Part shown: piece by piece, positions 1 through 8,700 of the stretch
Layout: the number at the start of each line of letters is the position of its first letter
Numbering within the stretch: position 1 is the first letter of the stretch
The notes under the pieces: model-generated
Seen by the model: the letters and a program-made list of their open reading frames with translations, nothing else
Told to the model about the DNA's origin: nothing
Databases searched by the model: none
Translations under genes and position numbers: made by a program
Assembly: GCA_004554255.1 (NCBI GenBank)
Contig: SFNC01000004.1
Location: 1-42,983 of the forward strand
Origin: Bacteroidales bacterium
GTDB lineage: Bacteria > Bacteroidota > Bacteroidia > Bacteroidales > Muribaculaceae
Direction: 5' to 3'
Length of the DNA stretch: 42,983 nt

Positions 1-125
1 CCACAGAACTCCCTCAGCGAGCTCAGCGGGCTCTGCGCGAGATTTAAAAACAAATAGCTCCGCGAGAGTTCCACAAAACTCCTCGCACTCAGCGCGAGAC
101 AAAAAAACCTCCGCGCGAGACGCGC
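1..125. repeat. Dispersed GC-rich hairpin repeat, copy upstream of rplM
   Basis: The segment carries the modules ccacagaactccctc, gagctcagcgggctctgcgc, gagatttaaaaacaaatagc and gagttccacaaaactcc. The same modules recur in the same order at about 3430-3730. GAGTTC and GAACTC are reverse complements separated by four bases, and GAGC/GCTC can also pair, so each unit can form small hairpins. No reading frame is conserved. The copy lies just before the rplM promoter and is cut by the window edge, so its full extent is unknown. Confidence 0.75.
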
Positions 126-161
126 AAGATAAAAACTCCCCCGAATATTTTTGCAAGAATG

Positions 162-193
162 TTTGGCTAATTCACTGAAAAGTAGTACCTTTG
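162..193 (+). promoter_or_regulatory. Bacteroidetes-type promoter of rplM-rpsI
   Basis: TTTG at 162-165 and TACCTTTG at 186-193 are separated by 20 bases. This matches the -33 TTTG / -7 TAnnTTTG pattern of the primary sigma factor of Bacteroidetes. Transcription would start near 200, giving a leader of about 105 bases before rplM. Confidence 0.8.
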
Positions 194-222
194 CAGACCG
201 ATTATGTCCAAATCAACAATTT

Positions 223-271
223 GGCAGTATTTGATGTGTGGCTTTTGGCCGAGCCACCATCCCGTTCTGCC
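223..271 (+). promoter_or_regulatory. Structured 5' leader of rplM
   Basis: Two nested stems are visible in the untranslated leader: GGCAG (223-227) with CTGCC (267-271), enclosing GTGGCT (238-243) with AGCCAC (252-257). Ribosomal protein operons are often autoregulated through such leaders, and an L13 leader is known in Firmicutes. Whether this one binds L13 or S9 is inference; no sequence match to a known leader was tested. Confidence 0.4.
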
Positions 272-304
272 GCAATTAACTAACTGTAAATCAAAAATTT
301 AAAA

Positions 305-784
305 GTGGATACTTTAAGCTACAAGACTTTAGCTGTCGGACCCCAGGCTCAGGAAAAAGAATGGGTAGTTATCGACGCTACAGACCAGGTTCTTGGTCGC
401 CTCTGCGCAAAAGTTGCCAAAATTCTGCGCGGAAAATACAAACCCGGTTATTGCCCCTACATGGACTGCGGCGACAACGTTATCATCATCAACGCAGACA
501 AAATCGTCATCACCGGTAAAAAACTTACTGACAAGGTTTATCTGAACTACACCGGATATCCCGGCGGTCAGCGCGAACTCACACCCGAAGTCCTCATCAA
601 GAAAAGCTTCAACAAGCACATCAAAGCTGGAATTAACCCCCTCTTTGTTCGCGTTATGAAAGGCATGCTCCCCAAGAACCGTCTTGGCCGTCGCCTTATC
701 GAAAACATGCACGTGTACAATGGTCCCAACCATCCCCACGAAGCTCAGAATCCCAAAGTCATTGACATCAACAAACTGAAATAA
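305..784 (+). CDS. rplM: 50S ribosomal protein L13
   Basis: L13 is an early-assembling protein of the large ribosomal subunit that binds 23S rRNA. The 159-residue product contains the family's core: WVVIDATDQVLGRLCAKVAKILRGK near residues 20-44, the DCGDNVIIINADKI segment near 54-67, and the RVMKGMLPKNRLGR motif near 116-129. It is a little longer than the E. coli protein (142 residues). The start is GTG at 305, read as MDTLSYKT, which is the usual N terminus in Bacteroidales; no better ATG lies upstream. rpsI follows 8 bases after the stop, so the two form the normal L13-S9 operon driven by the promoter at 162-193. Confidence 0.97.
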   Translation: MDTLSYKTLAVGPQAQEKEWVVIDATDQVLGRLCAKVAKILRGKYKPGYCPYMDCGDNVIIINADKIVITGKKLTDKVYLNYTGYPGGQRELTPEVLIKKSFNKHIKAGINPLFVRVMKGMLPKNRLGRRLIENMHVYNGPNHPHEAQNPKVIDINKLK

Positions 785-792
785 TCGAAGAT

Positions 793-1179
793 ATGGAATC
801 AGTAAACGCAGTTGGCCGCCGTAAGGCCGCCGTGGCACGCGTAATTGTCAAAGAAGGCAACGGTGCCATCACAATCAACAAACGCCCCCTGGAAGTGTAC
901 TTCCCCTCTTCCATTCTTCAGTACATCATTAAACAGCCCCTCGAAACCCTCGATGTCCTCGGCAACTACGACATCCACGTTAACCTCGACGGTGGCGGTT
1001 TCAAAGGTCAGGCCGAAGCTCTTCGCCTCGCTATCGCTCGCGCTCTCGTAAAAATCAACCCCGAGGACAAGCCCGCTCTCCGCAAGAAAGGCTTCATGAC
1101 TCGCGACCCGCGCGCTGTAGAGCGTAAGAAACCCGGTCAGCCCAAAGCCCGCAAACGCTTCCAGTTCTCTAAACGTTAA
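793..1179 (+). CDS. rpsI: 30S ribosomal protein S9
   Basis: S9 sits in the head of the small subunit, and its C-terminal tail reaches the P-site tRNA. The 128-residue product begins ESVNAVGRRKAAVARV and carries the GGGFKGQAEALRLAIARAL helix segment. It ends in the basic tail RKRFQFSKR, whose final Lys-Arg is the tRNA-contacting end typical of S9. Length matches the family (about 130). It lies 8 bases after rplM and is co-transcribed. A short hairpin, AAACG/CGTTT at 1171-1186 followed by Ts, overlaps the stop codon and may partly terminate transcription. Confidence 0.98.
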   Translation: MESVNAVGRRKAAVARVIVKEGNGAITINKRPLEVYFPSSILQYIIKQPLETLDVLGNYDIHVNLDGGGFKGQAEALRLAIARALVKINPEDKPALRKKGFMTRDPRAVERKKPGQPKARKRFQFSKR

Positions 1180-1301
1180 TGCGTTTTTACCCTCTTTTGG
1201 ACATCTCAAAACAAGTGTTTAGTATCTAAATCCCGGCGATGGACACGTTCCCTACCCCGCGATTGTAAATTTATCAGAACGTAAACAACCCTTTTTAAAT
1301 C

Positions 1302-2144
1302 ATGGCAAATCCCACATTTGACCAACTCCTCGAAGCAGGATGCCACTTCGGTCACCTCAAACGTAAATGGAATCCCGCTATGGCGCCCTACATCTTCATG
1401 GAGCGCAATGGTATCCACATCATAGACCTCTACAAAACAGCCGCTAAACTCGACGAAGCCGCAGCTGCTTTGAAGAGCATCGCTAAATCAGGCAAAAAAG
1501 TCCTCTTTGTTGCCACAAAAAAACAGGCCAAACAGGTTATCGCCGACAAAGCTCAGGCCGTTAACATGCCCTATGTTATCGAGCGCTGGCCCGGTGGTAT
1601 GCTCACCAACTTCCCCACCATCCGCAAGGCTGTCAAGAAAATGACCTCCATTGACAAAATGACAAAGGACGGAACTTTCGACAACCTCTCTAAACGCGAA
1701 AAACTCCAGATCACTCGTCAGCGTGCTAAACTCGAAAAGAACCTTGGTTCTATCGCAGACCTCAACCGTCTCCCCTCTGCTCTTTTCGTTGTGGACGTTC
1801 TCAAGGAGCACATCGCTGTTGCTGAGGCTAACCGCCTCGGTATCCCCGTGTTCGCTATCGTGGACACCAACTCGGATCCCCGCAACGTGGATTTCGTAAT
1901 CCCCGCTAACGACGACGCTTCCAAGTCTATCGAACTCATCCTTGACACCGTTATCGCTGCTATGGCCGAAGGCCTCGAGGAGCGCAAAGTTGAAAAGGTT
2001 GACAACGAAGCTGCCGCCGAAAACGAAGATGGTGCTGCTCCCGCTCCCAAACGTGAGCGCCGCCGCGTTCGTCGTGCCGAAGCCGCTCCCGCTGCAGAAG
2101 CAGCTGAAGAAGCTCCCGCCGTCGAAGCTGAACAGGCTGAATAA
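1302..2144 (+). CDS. rpsB: 30S ribosomal protein S2
   Basis: S2 joins the small subunit late, near S1, and is needed for mRNA binding. Residues 1-225 follow the family: ANPTFDQLLEAGCHFGHLKRKWNP at the N terminus, then ERWPGGMLTNFPTIRK near residue 95, and GIPVFAIVDTNSDPRNVDFVIPANDDA near residues 179-206. The last 45 residues or so are an Ala/Glu/Arg-rich low-complexity tail (KRERRRVRRAE then alternating EAAPA) that exceeds the E. coli length (241). The 122-base gap before it contains TTTGG at 1196-1200 and a poor -7 candidate TAGTATCT at 1220-1227, so it may have its own weak promoter. tsf follows after a hairpin. Confidence 0.97.
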   Translation: MANPTFDQLLEAGCHFGHLKRKWNPAMAPYIFMERNGIHIIDLYKTAAKLDEAAAALKSIAKSGKKVLFVATKKQAKQVIADKAQAVNMPYVIERWPGGMLTNFPTIRKAVKKMTSIDKMTKDGTFDNLSKREKLQITRQRAKLEKNLGSIADLNRLPSALFVVDVLKEHIAVAEANRLGIPVFAIVDTNSDPRNVDFVIPANDDASKSIELILDTVIAAMAEGLEERKVEKVDNEAAAENEDGAAPAPKRERRRVRRAEAAPAAEAAEEAPAVEAEQAE

Positions 2145-2157
2145 CAATACCTAATCC

Positions 2158-2204
2158 GTGCGTCATAATGGCCTCTCCGGGCCATTATGATCGCACTAAT
2201 TTTT
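2158..2204 (+). terminator. Attenuator-like hairpin between rpsB and tsf
   Basis: cATAATGGCC (2164-2173) pairs with GGCCATTATg (2180-2189) around a six-base loop, and an outer stem GTGCG/CGCAC (2158-2162 with 2192-2196) closes it. A run of Ts follows at about 2200-2204. It resembles an intrinsic terminator inside the rpsB-tsf operon. Partial termination would lower tsf relative to rpsB; that role is inference. Confidence 0.65.
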
Positions 2205-2233
2205 AATATTACAACTCTTTAATATACAAGATT

Positions 2234-3226
2234 ATGGCAGTCTCTATCGAAGACATCAAAAAACTCCGCAAGCTCACAAGCGCCGGACTCAGCGATTGCA
2301 AAAACGCCCTCAACGAGACCAACGGCGACATGGACGCTGCTGTAGAAATACTCCGCCAGAAAGGTAAAGCTATCGCCGCTAAACGCGAAGACCGTCAGGC
2401 TTCCGAGGGTTGCGTGCTCGCTAAAGCTAACGGTCAGTTCGCTGCTGTTGTAGCCCTCAAGTGCGAAACAGACTTCGTCGCTAAAAACGCTACCTTCGTT
2501 CAGCTTACTCAGGAACTTCTCGACCTCGCCCTTGAAAACAAGGTAAAATCAGCCGAGGAACTCAAAGCCCTCACCGTGGACGGTCGCACCGTTGCCGAAC
2601 TCGTTGTTGAGGAATCCGGCAAAACCGGCGAAAAAACAGAAATCGGCGCCTACGAATGCCTCGAAGGCGAATCTGTTGTCGCCTACAACCACTTCGGTAA
2701 CAAACTCTCTACAATCGTTGCTTTCAACAAAGCCGGCGTAGACGAGCACGTTATGCGCGACGTTGCAATGCAGGTTGCCGCTATGAATCCCGTGGCTGTT
2801 AACCGCGAAGCTGTACCCGCTCACATCATCGAGTCTGAGTACAACGTTGCTGTTGAAAAAACAAAAGAAGAACAGGTGCACAAAGCCGTTGAAGCTGCTC
2901 TCAAGAAAGCTGGCATCAACCCCAACCTCGTCGACAGCGATGACCACATCGAAAGCAACATCGCCAAGGGCTGGCTCACTCCCGAAGAAGCTGAAAAAGC
3001 TAAGAAAATCGCCGCTGAAACAGCTGCTGCCAAGGCCGCTAACCTCCCCGAGCAGATGATTCAGAACATCGCCAACGGTCGCGTTAACAAATTCTACAAA
3101 GAATCCTGCCTCATGGAACAGGAATTTGTTAAAGACGCAAAACTCACAATCGGTCAGTACCTCGACTCTACCGACAAGGGCCTCGTTGCCGTTGACTTCA
3201 AACGCGTAAACCTCAACGAAGACTAA
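2234..3226 (+). CDS. tsf: Translation elongation factor Ts
   Basis: EF-Ts is the nucleotide exchange factor that recycles EF-Tu-GDP in the cytoplasm. The N terminus AVSIEDIKKLRKLTSAGLSDCKNALNE is the UBA-like domain with the TGAGMMDCK-type motif in the form TSAGLSDCK. The core contains LKCETDFVAKN near residues 75-85, which carries the conserved TDFV that contacts EF-Tu. The C-terminal part has the LMEQEFVKDAKLTIGQYL segment. At 330 residues it is longer than the E. coli protein (283), as is usual in Bacteroidales. It starts at ATG 2234, 89 bases after rpsB, and ends before a strong hairpin terminator. Confidence 0.97.
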   Translation: MAVSIEDIKKLRKLTSAGLSDCKNALNETNGDMDAAVEILRQKGKAIAAKREDRQASEGCVLAKANGQFAAVVALKCETDFVAKNATFVQLTQELLDLALENKVKSAEELKALTVDGRTVAELVVEESGKTGEKTEIGAYECLEGESVVAYNHFGNKLSTIVAFNKAGVDEHVMRDVAMQVAAMNPVAVNREAVPAHIIESEYNVAVEKTKEEQVHKAVEAALKKAGINPNLVDSDDHIESNIAKGWLTPEEAEKAKKIAAETAAAKAANLPEQMIQNIANGRVNKFYKESCLMEQEFVKDAKLTIGQYLDSTDKGLVAVDFKRVNLNED

Positions 3227-3273
3227 TTCTTAGTCCCTCCTAAACGGGCACTTAGCCCATTTAATACCCCTAA

Positions 3274-3306
3274 AAGAGCGGTGTGGCAATTCGCCACACC
3301 GCTCTT
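3274..3306. terminator. Hairpin terminator after tsf
   Basis: AAGAGCGGTGTGGC (3274-3287) pairs perfectly over 14 bases with GCCACACCGCTCTT (3293-3306) around the loop aattc. The T-tract is poor, but position and stem strength fit the end of the rpsB-tsf transcript. Confidence 0.8.
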
Positions 3307-3399
3307 ATCCTTTCAACAGCATCCTGCCGCGCATCCAACATTCGTAGCCATCAGCAATAAAACTTTGTACACCAACAGCTTAACAATTAACTAAACTCC

Positions 3400-3730
3400 T
3401 CCGCCCGCTCCCTTCCTCTCCAAATCTTTCCTCTACGAGAGTTCCACAGAACTCCCTCCGCACCCTCCTCTCCTCTCCATATTATTCCTCTGCGAGAGTT
3501 CCACAGAACTCCCTCGGCGAGCTCAGCGGGCTTTGCGCGAGATAAAAAAACAATAGCTCCGCGAGAGTTCCACAAAACTCCTCCGCCCGCTCCCTTCCTC
3601 TCCAAATTTTTCCTCCGCATGAGTTCTACAGAACTCCCTCCGCGAGCTCAGCGGGCTCTGCGCGAGATTTAAAAACAATAGCTCCGCGCGAGCCCCAAAA
3701 TCTCCTCCGCGAGATTTACCGGAAAACTCC
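3400..3730. repeat. Tandem cluster of GC-rich hairpin repeat, downstream of tsf
   Basis: The module gagagttccacagaactccct occurs at about 3438-3458 and 3495-3515, with variants gagagttccacaaaactcct (about 3563-3583) and gagttctacagaactccct (about 3620-3639). Between them stand gagctcagcgggcttt/ctgcgcgagat followed by an A-rich stretch and aatagctccgcg, repeated twice, and the pyrimidine-rich linker cgcccgctcccttcctctcc, also repeated. The whole 3227-3730 gap therefore holds the tsf terminator, an unremarkable 90-base stretch, then this cluster. A minus-strand frame through it repeats GVLWNSRRG only because the DNA repeats; it is not a gene. Confidence 0.8.
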
Positions 3731-3970
3731 TCAGAAATTATAACCTATTCCTACCGAAATCTCGGCGCGCTTCAGATGCGCACCCTTGGGCCCGAGCTCA
3801 ATATCCTCCGTCTTGCACATATTAGACAATCCTAAAGTCCCCTCCACCTGCGCATGCCAGCGGCGGTTGATATCGGCAGCGAATCCGAGCCCCCAGCCGA
3901 ATTCCATTCCGCTCTGAAAATCCAAATCTTGTCTGAAATATATACTAAAATCCGACGACCTACGAACCAT
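3731..3970 (-). pseudogene. C-terminal remnant of an outer-membrane beta-barrel protein
   Basis: The frame encodes about 79 residues (MVRRSSDFSIYFRQDLDF...RAEISVGIGYNF). Alternating aromatic/polar residues, two probable transmembrane strands (GMEFGWGLGFAADI and HLKRAEISVGIGYNF) and a terminal Phe are the signature of the end of a Bacteroidales outer-membrane porin-like barrel. The frame stays open upstream only to a stop near 4007, and a full barrel would need at least 150 residues more; that space is taken by the divergent gene starting at 4016. I therefore call it a truncated remnant. It lies directly beside the repeat cluster. It could instead be a very small expressed protein, but no signal peptide is present. 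Confidence 0.55.
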
Positions 3971-4015
3971 TCTCCCTCTCTGTTTGTTAAAATTCTGTAT
4001 TATTCATCACATCAC

Positions 4016-5176
4016 ATGAAAAGAAATTTATTACTGATCGCACTCTTTCTGCCCGTCGCCTTTACGGCCCAATGCGGAAATCCATCGCTTAACGATATCG
4101 CAGACCGCATTACGGCCAATAAATGCCTCAGTGGCAACGCCGTATACGAGGTCATGCTCCCTTCAGCCCCCGACCCCGTCACATACACCGTCGCGCTGGA
4201 GAGTTTCGCCGCCCCAAAAGACACCATTGCCGGATGCGACTACCTGATAGACTGGACTTTACCTCGCCGAAAGGGCGTCAGCAAGGGCTTCGCCGCATAC
4301 TTTGACGGCAACCACTACAGATACCGCGACACCAAGCTCCAGGAATACCACATCTCCGACGACGCCACTCCCTTCGCCGGCGAAAAAGGCGTGGCAAGGG
4401 CGGCCCAGTTCGCCGAACTATTGCCCGCAATTATGGCCGAAAACCTGCGTAAAATGGCATCAGACAGCGCTTTCTCTTACAAAATCTCTCAGAATAACGA
4501 CAGAATCACTGTTCGAGGCGTGCAGAGCATTCGCGGTTTCGACGCCATGGAATTTACATACACTTTCGACTCCGCTACCGGTCTGCCCCTGATGATTGAC
4601 CGGCTGTTCAGCCCCGCATCAATCTCAGAACAGACTGTTACTGTGAATATTAACTGGAAAGAAATACCCTGCGCCGACCTCTCCGAGGCTGCCCTGACAG
4701 ACAGATACCCCGAGGTATTTGATAAATACCGTGTCTCAAACTTTAAGGTAAACAGCCTCATAGGTCAGCGACTCCCCGCATTCACCGCCAAAACCGCCGA
4801 CGGAGAAAGGTACATCTTCGACCGCGAGAAGTCCTTCAAGGCCCCTACTCTAATTGTGTTCCTTGACCCCTCCGTTGCCGGTACTGACATGGTTCTCAAG
4901 CAGATACGCAATGCCGAAGCACTCTCGTCCGTCGCTTTCGACGTCCTCTTCGCACTCCCCGAAAACTACACCAAATCGGCAGAGTTACTCACCTCTGAAA
5001 ATCCATCCGACGAGAAAATTCTCCTCGCGGCTCGCGGTCTCATCCGCGATTGCGGCGTCACGGCATTCCCAACCATGCTGTTCTGCGCGCCGGACGGGAC
5101 CGTGCGCGAGATTGAACTCGGCGCAAACAAAAATCTGTCAGACATTGTTATACAGAAGATAACACTATGTCTCTGA
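4016..5176 (+). CDS. Secreted thioredoxin-fold protein lacking the CxxC pair
   Basis: The 386-residue product starts MKRNLLLIALFLPVAFTAQC, a Sec signal peptide; Cys20 could be lipidated, but Gln before it does not fit a lipobox well. Residues 25-220 are beta-rich (YEVMLPSAPDPVTYTVALE, GNHYRYRDTKLQEYHI) and may form a LolA-like or DUF4369-like envelope domain. Residues about 248-384 form a TlpA/AhpC-type thioredoxin fold: LIGQRLPAFTAKTADGERY, then TLIVFLDPSVAGTDM where the catalytic CxxC should lie, and the cis-proline loop AFPTMLF near 350-356. No cysteine is at the active-site position, so a thiol-disulfide role is doubtful. An upstream in-frame start at 3854 would remove the signal peptide; ATG 4016 is preferred. 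tpx follows after 36 bases on the same strand. Confidence 0.8.
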   Translation: MKRNLLLIALFLPVAFTAQCGNPSLNDIADRITANKCLSGNAVYEVMLPSAPDPVTYTVALESFAAPKDTIAGCDYLIDWTLPRRKGVSKGFAAYFDGNHYRYRDTKLQEYHISDDATPFAGEKGVARAAQFAELLPAIMAENLRKMASDSAFSYKISQNNDRITVRGVQSIRGFDAMEFTYTFDSATGLPLMIDRLFSPASISEQTVTVNINWKEIPCADLSEAALTDRYPEVFDKYRVSNFKVNSLIGQRLPAFTAKTADGERYIFDREKSFKAPTLIVFLDPSVAGTDMVLKQIRNAEALSSVAFDVLFALPENYTKSAELLTSENPSDEKILLAARGLIRDCGVTAFPTMLFCAPDGTVREIELGANKNLSDIVIQKITLCL

Positions 5177-5212
5177 CATTTTTAACCATTAAACTTTTAA
5201 TCTTATATTGAT

Positions 5213-5710
5213 ATGCAAACTGTATTTTTTAAAGGCACACCCTGCCACACGGCGGGAGAGTTTCCTGTAGTTGGTCGCAAAGCTCCCGATTTCCGGCTCA
5301 CAGACCAGAACCTGAACGAAATCTCACTTAAGGATTACGCCGGTAAACGCGTAGTACTCAACATTTTCCCAAGCCTTGACACCGACGTATGCGCCACTTC
5401 AGTACGTCGCTTTAACAAGGAAGCCTCAGACCTCGTCAACACCGTGGTTATCTGCGTTTCCGTGGACCTCCCGTTCGCCGCAAAAAGATTCTGCACTGCC
5501 AACGGCATAGAAAATGTTGTCGTGGCCTCGGCTTTCCGCGCCCCCGAATTCTTAAATAACTATGGCGTGCAGCTCGTCGACGGTCCCCTTAAAGGACTGC
5601 TCGCCCGCAGCGTTGTTGTAATCGATACCGACGGCACCGTGCGATATGCACAAATGGTGGAAGAAATCACCAATGAGCCCGACTATAAGGCTGCCCTCTC
5701 CGTCCTCTGA
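5213..5710 (+). CDS. tpx: Thiol peroxidase (atypical 2-Cys peroxiredoxin)
   Basis: Tpx reduces hydrogen peroxide and alkyl hydroperoxides with electrons from thioredoxin. The 165-residue product has the family layout: GRKAPDFRLTDQNLNEISLKDYAGKRVVLN, the peroxidatic Cys60 in FPSLDTDVCATSVRRFN and the resolving Cys94 in FAAKRFCTANGIENV. These correspond to Cys61 and Cys95 of E. coli Tpx. GLLARSVVVIDTDGTVRYAQ is the expected C-terminal strand pair. The start at ATG 5213 gives the normal length. A thioredoxin reductase gene lies at 16755-17690. The gene ends at a bidirectional terminator shared with sprA. Confidence 0.96.
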   Translation: MQTVFFKGTPCHTAGEFPVVGRKAPDFRLTDQNLNEISLKDYAGKRVVLNIFPSLDTDVCATSVRRFNKEASDLVNTVVICVSVDLPFAAKRFCTANGIENVVVASAFRAPEFLNNYGVQLVDGPLKGLLARSVVVIDTDGTVRYAQMVEEITNEPDYKAALSVL

Positions 5711-5731
5711 TTACTCGCAAAATTACAAAAA

Positions 5732-5761
5732 ACGACGGCGTTCCATCAGGTTCGCCGTCGT
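5732..5761. terminator. Bidirectional terminator between tpx and sprA
   Basis: ACGACGGCG (5732-5740) pairs with CGCCGTCGT (5753-5761) around a 12-base loop, with A-rich sequence on the left and TATTTT on the right. It serves the convergent genes tpx (+) and sprA (-). Confidence 0.85.
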
Positions 5762-5778
5762 ATTTTATGGTTTATTCT

Positions 5779-8700
5779 TTAGCGCGCCAACGACAGGTTC
5801 ACGGAGATTCCGTACGAGGTGTTGGTGGTGGGATAAGACGAGGTTGTCACCACAGGAGTGTTGACCTGATGGTCGAAGTACGCCGCCAGCGTTATCTTCT
5901 TGGACAGTATATAGTTGGCTGTAAAGTTGATTGTCAGCGTCTTGGAGCCCGATGTCGGCTGGGTATAACCGCCGGCTTCTATGCGGCGTATCAGCGCAGT
6001 GTTCTTGTCTATTCCCACATTGGCATTCAGCGTAAGGTCATTGCTTACACCCTGCTCCGAACCCTTGATTTTCAGGAATGTGTTAAAGCCCACAATCTTG
6101 TATCCTGCACCTATCTTGAAGCCTTTCTGAGAGGCCTCCACCACCTGTCCGGCCGACGAATTCAGCGTAAGCGTGCGCGAATCGCGGTACTCTGCCGAGA
6201 ACTGTATGTCGTTCTGCATCGTGAAATTAAAGCCGATAAGCGGTGCGAATTTCTCGGTGATGGCAACGCTGCTGATATTGAACGGTGACGAGGGGATGGG
6301 ACGTCCCGTCAGCTCGTCGAGCGTGAAGCCCATATTGTCGCCGCCGGCGCTCACCCAGTTCAGATAAGAGCTGTAAGAGCCAACCGAATAAGTACACTGA
6401 TAGGCGTGTGTCAGGGTAAATGTCTTGAACCATTTACGCATATTGCCAAGATTCAGGAAACCATCGTACGTCAGTCGCCAGTTTGGAAGAACCGAGCTGA
6501 ACGACGGGAACGGATTCAGCCATGTCTTGCGCGGGTCTGTGCCGGTATACGCCGACACAAACGCCGGAATCAGAACATCCGACGAGGTCTCGGATATCGT
6601 TCCGTTCTCGGGATTGAAGGCTGTTCCGGCCTCCGGCATGCCCTTTATGAAGCCCTCGTTGGGATAATGCTTGCCCATATACATCTGCTCCACACGGTCG
6701 CGCACCACGGGGATATTCTGCATAAACTGGTCAAATGCCGCGCTGCGGTAGCCGTCGTCGGCGCTTGACGACCCTAATGCCGTCTTTATCGCGCAGTGTG
6801 TCTTGGTGTACGAGCCCGTATAGGTGGTGGGCATGCCCTCGTACATAAACTGCACCTGAGTGTTGCGGTTATCGGTACGGTTGGCCGTAAGCTGCAGTTT
6901 CAGGCCCTTGGCTATCTCCAGCTGCAGCTCCATGTTCAGCTCGTTGGTATGGCCGATCAGAGCCGGTGATGTCTGGCCGTCATCGGTGATAAGCCATCCG
7001 CGGTCCAGTGCCTTGTAAACATAGTCGTCACCGGCAAATCCGAAGGCGAAATCCAGGCCGGGGCTCATCGGGCCCTCCGAGTTGGTTTGGCCGAAGATGT
7101 TTCCTACCGACGGACGGAACAGCGGCAGCTGCATGGTGTGCGTGTTGCGGTAACGGATTGAGAATGAACGCGGTGATATCAGCAGACGCAGACCATATTC
7201 GCCTATGTTGCGCCATGTGCTCTTCTCGTCCTTCATTACCTCCACAATTGTGAATTTGATATTCTGGTCGCCACGGCTCAGAACCGTCACGGTGTTGGGG
7301 TCGTCTATGCGGGTCTTCACGGCAAAAGGCTTGCCGTCCACAGTCGTAGCCGTGATTTTCACTTTTTTGCTGCGCAGATTATGCTTGATGGTCACGGTAG
7401 TGTCCGCCATAAGCTTATATGTGCGCTCGAACTTGCGCGGCTTGCGCTCTGTCTGGTTGCGCTGACGCGTGTTTGCAAAGCGTTTGTTGACATCGCGGAC
7501 AAACGGAATCTTGTTCCACAGGCCCTCGAAGTTGATTCGGCCGTCTGCCGTCCACGCGGCCTGGTTGGCTATGGAGTTCCCCATGTTCACGCCCTCGATG
7601 GTAGCGCCGCGGTCCCACTTGTAAGTGGCGTTATAATTGGCGTTGGCGCTCATGAAGTCTATAACCGGAATCTTGTTGAACGGTGCCTTGTAGGCAACTG
7701 TGAACGTCTGGTTGTAGTTCCAGGGCGTACCCATGGAGAGGATGGAGTTCCATACCTTCTCCTTCCACTCGCGGTACTCGTCCGGGAACAGTTTTTTGTT
7801 CACCGCGCCAACCGGCTCCTCAATACGTGCCGATGTATTGGAGTTCCAGGTCAATGACAGCGATTTTATGATGTTCCAGGTTATGGCTAACTGGCGGTCC
7901 CAGAGGAAGTTTTTACTTACCGATACCGGCAGACGGAAATTGGTGTCGGTCTCGGACCGAACCTGCTCCTCAAAGTAGTAGCGGCTCATGTTGGTCTGGA
8001 AACTTATTGAGTTCGGAAGCCACTGTATCTCCCAGTCCTTTATAAACTTAAGATTCTTGTTCTTGGACTTCATGAAGCTGAACGGCTTGAACGGCTTTAT
8101 GTACGGAGAATATGAGTACTGGAACGAGCCACGATAGTCGTTTGTGTACTGGTATTCGGTGGTCGGGTCGTTCTTTGTCTGCTTGTTGAACGAGAACGAC
8201 ATGGTAAAGTTGGCAGGATCCCACGGCATCGGGGTCTTGCTCTGCACATCGAATTTCAGTCCGGAGATGGAGAAATTGCGCACAACGGTCTGCTCCTCGG
8301 CATATCCGCTGATAGAGTCGCGCGCATGCTTGGAACCCGCCTCATCCAGAGCGTCCTTCAACAGCACGTCCTGGTCAAGAGGATTGTACTTGGGCGATGT
8401 CTTTTCCTTTGAATATGAATAATATATGGGAGCGGTGAGCTTCAGCTTCTCCGGAACAAGCTTGCCGACGTCGCCCTGCACGGCTATGTTGTACTGGTCG
8501 TAATCGTCCAGACGGCGTTCGTTAAGGCTCTGGTCCACGCCTCCGAATCCCGCTGTCTCCTTATGCATACCAAGATTCACGGTGGCGAGGTCGCTGATAT
8601 TGAGCGTGGCGTTTACCTTCGCAGCCCAACCGCCTTCCTCGTTGAAGTCCGTGACTTTCAGCTCGTTGACCCACACTATACCGTCCTTGGTGACAGGCGA

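Noticed and set aside
1..125. Possible CRISPR array in the GC-rich repeats at 1-125 and 3400-3730
   Set aside because: Spacing is irregular, the between-module sequences are themselves repeated, and no cas gene is near.
3387..3620. Minus-strand open frame with repeated GVLWNSRRG
   Set aside because: The peptide repeat is produced by the DNA repeat cluster; there is no start context, family match or codon pattern of a gene.
5709..5724. Sixteen-base identity with 40944-40959 (gattactcgcaaaatt)
   Set aside because: One 16-base match is close to chance expectation in a 43-kb window, and the two contexts share nothing else.
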